From positions 42,146-106,145 of the forward strand of contig VIEA01000002.1 in the NCBI GenBank assembly GCA_008087055.1: 64,000 bases of DNA, written 5' to 3'. This document shows positions 62,450-64,000 of this stretch, piece by piece. The notes below the pieces were generated by a model. That model was not told where the DNA came from and ran no database searches. It saw only the letters and a list, made by a program, of their open reading frames with translations. Each line of letters opens with the position of its first letter. The first letter of the stretch is position 1. The stretch is from Gammaproteobacteria bacterium LSUCC0096 (lineage in GTDB: Bacteria; Pseudomonadota; Gammaproteobacteria; Pseudomonadales; Litorivicinaceae). Both the position numbers and the translations under genes were made by a program.

Positions 62450-64000
62450 ACATCCTTCGACGCCTCGTTCAGGCGGTCACCGATGCGGCAACTTTAGACG
62501 AAGCGCTCACGATCATCGTGACGCGAATCAAAGACACCATGCAGACAGGTGTGTGTTCTGTTTATTTATTGGATGAGTCAACAGATCGTTGGCTTCTCAT
62601 GGCAACAGACGGTTTGAACCCCGATTCAGTTCGTAGCGCAAGTTTGGCAAAGACAGAAGGCCTTGTCGGAACTGTTGGTAGTCGTGGCGAATTGGTGAAC
62701 TTAGATGATGCGCCGAATCATCCGGCGTTTCGATTCTTGCAGGAAACAGGTGAAGAGATCTTTCAGTCGTTTCTGGGCGTTCCGATCGTTCACCAGCGGG
62801 AGATTCTGGGTGTGTTGGTTGTCCAGCAAACAACTCAGAGAAAGTTCAGTGACGATGAAGAGGCATTGCTGGTTACAGTCGCTGCACAGATTTCTGCACT
62901 GATTGCTCATGCAAAGGTCTCTGGTCGACTTCACTTAAGTCATACAGACGGCGAAAAACCGATTGATGTCCATTTTAAGGGTGTTGCAGGTGTCTCAGGC
63001 GTTACAACAGGGACCGCGTTTGTGCGTCAACCGCCTGCGATTTTAAGACGTGTGAAGGATGCGAAGACCGATGATCCTGAGCTCGAGCTTCAAGAATTCC
63101 AAACGGCCTTAAGCGAAGTTAAAGCAGAGCTTCGACAGATTAGTGACTCACTCTCAGCGCACTTGGCACGCAAAGAGACGGCACTTTTTGACACCTATTT
63201 GCGGATGCTTGAAGACCACACATTAAGTGGTGAAGTGTGTCAGCGAATCCGATCGGGGGAGACAGCCCCTACCGCCTTAAAATATGTCGTTCTCGATCTG
63301 GTTGCGCGTTTTGAGGCAATGGACGATGCGTATCTAAAAGAACGTGCGACCGATCTACTTGATTTGGGTCGGCGTATTCTAGCCAAGCTGTTACATGAGC
63401 AGTCGGAATCATTCGAATATCCCGATGATGTCATTTTGGTCGCTGAGGACGTGACTCCAGTCATGCTTGGAGAGGTTGATACAGGTTCACTGAAAGCAAT
63501 CGTCTCAGTGAAAGGCTCTGCAAATTCACACGTGGCTATTTTGGCTCGAAGTCTAGGTATCCCTGCGGTGATGGGTGCTGTGGATTTGCCTTTAGGTGAC
63601 ATCCAGGGCGCTCATTTGATTGTGGATGGATGGCGAGGAGAAGTGATCGTTGAGCCATCTGAACATGTGTTGGCTGAGTATCAGCGGGCTATTGATGATG
63701 CGGCAATTTTGGAAATGGACCTTGAGCAGGTCGAGCCGGGAACTGCAGCGACATCGGATGGACAGCATGTACACTTGATGTTGAATGCTGGCCCGTTCGG
63801 AGAGCTGTCAGATCGCCAGCGGAGCTGGATTGATGGCGTTGGACTGTATCGTACTGAATTTATCTTTCTTTCTAGGTCTCGATTTCCAACAGAAGACGAG
63901 CAGCAAAGTGAGTATCGTGCTGAGCTTGAAATGTATGCTCCGATGCCCGTTGTGATGCGGACGCTTGATATTGGCGGTGACAAGAGCCTTCCGTATTTTT
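62443..64000 (+). CDS. ptsP: PTS-Ntr enzyme I, PtsP (partial, C-terminus outside window)
   Basis: PtsP is the phosphoenolpyruvate-dependent phosphotransferase of the nitrogen-related PTS, which passes phosphate to NPr and EIIA-Ntr. The ATG at 62443 ([22 protein letters not shown]) lies within the end of rppH, and the frame stays open for 519 codons to the window edge. An N-terminal GAF sensor domain (about 15-165) is visible, with [12 protein letters not shown] and [20 protein letters not shown]. The PEP-utilising N-terminal domain starts near [15 protein letters not shown], and the phosphohistidine is in [22 protein letters not shown] near residue 362. The catalytic barrel starts at [13 protein letters not shown]. 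The end of the barrel is not in view. Confidence 0.96.
   Translation, partial: MLDILRRLVQAVTDAATLDEALTIIVTRIKDTMQTGVCSVYLLDESTDRWLLMATDGLNPDSVRSASLAKTEGLVGTVGSRGELVNLDDAPNHPAFRFLQETGEEIFQSFLGVPIVHQREILGVLVVQQTTQRKFSDDEEALLVTVAAQISALIAHAKVSGRLHLSHTDGEKPIDVHFKGVAGVSGVTTGTAFVRQPPAILRRVKDAKTDDPELELQEFQTALSEVKAELRQISDSLSAHLARKETALFDTYLRMLEDHTLSGEVCQRIRSGETAPTALKYVVLDLVARFEAMDDAYLKERATDLLDLGRRILAKLLHEQSESFEYPDDVILVAEDVTPVMLGEVDTGSLKAIVSVKGSANSHVAILARSLGIPAVMGAVDLPLGDIQGAHLIVDGWRGEVIVEPSEHVLAEYQRAIDDAAILEMDLEQVEPGTAATSDGQHVHLMLNAGPFGELSDRQRSWIDGVGLYRTEFIFLSRSRFPTEDEQQSEYRAELEMYAPMPVVMRTLDIGGDKSLPYF

Overview
This window looks like the replication-origin region of a gammaproteobacterial chromosome, close in gene order to Pseudomonas and other Oceanospirillales/Pseudomonadales-type marine bacteria. 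The evidence is the block atpIBEFHAGDC - parB - parA - rsmG - mnmG - mnmE - yidC - yidD - rnpA - rpmH | dnaA - dnaN - recF - gyrB - gmhB - glyS - glyQ - trkH/trkA - rsmB - fmt - def - tsaC - hemF - aroE, plus thrB - polA - engB - cytochrome c4 - dsbA. I cannot name the genus from sequence alone. Base composition looks moderate (about half GC by eye). No tRNA, rRNA, CRISPR array, transposase or prophage gene was seen.

Layout. 1-7.7 kb: a catabolic module. A leftward operon of a class V glyoxylate-type aminotransferase and a TRAP transporter (dctP, dctQ, partial dctM) faces a rightward operon of a 999-residue FAD/Fe-S 2-hydroxyacid dehydrogenase and a GntR/FCD regulator. Candidate operator palindromes lie in the divergent promoter. 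The simplest reading is uptake of a 2-hydroxyacid, oxidation to a 2-oxoacid such as glyoxylate, and transamination to an amino acid. 7.7-11.3 kb: a small accessory region (YjbQ, a small membrane protein, an EPS-type MarR regulator overlapping an unknown protein, a MASE1-like membrane protein, a repeat-bearing secreted protein, GNAT, small HTH-like protein). 11.3-25.7 kb: glmS, glmU, the complete F1Fo ATP synthase operon, parAB, rsmG and mnmG, all leftward. 25.7-30.0 kb: mnmE to rpmH, leftward, flanked by two DnaA-box-bearing intergenic regions. 30-36 kb: dnaA, dnaN, recF, gyrB, rightward. 36-48.9 kb: heptose phosphatase, glycyl-tRNA synthetase, an acyltransferase, Trk potassium uptake, translation-initiation genes, tsaC, hemF, aroE. 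48.9-64 kb: purK/purE, gamma carbonic anhydrase-like protein, YheV, MATE, thrB, polA, engB, cytochrome c4, dsbA, an argD-like aminotransferase with an HDAC-like hydrolase and a HAD phosphatase, rppH and the 5' part of ptsP.

Most notable observations. (1) Between polA and engB there is an unannotated small-RNA gene with an exact sigma-E/AlgU-type promoter (GAACTT-N16-TCTGA), three perfect stem-loops and an intrinsic terminator. It occupies the locus of Spot 42 in enterics and ErsA in Pseudomonas. (2) Four parS-like sites lie to the right of dnaA, all inside coding sequence. (3) The strand bias of G over C, hand-counted on sampled lines, flips in the mnmG-mnmE gap rather than at the rpmH-dnaA gap, where the three perfect DnaA boxes are. 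The replication start and the dnaA promoter may therefore be separate here. (4) The 1-7.7 kb module may be a 2-hydroxyacid to amino acid pathway under one regulator.

Most housekeeping calls rest on clear family motifs and conserved order. The small accessory proteins, the exact starts noted below, the regulatory sites and the sRNA are inferences from sequence patterns.
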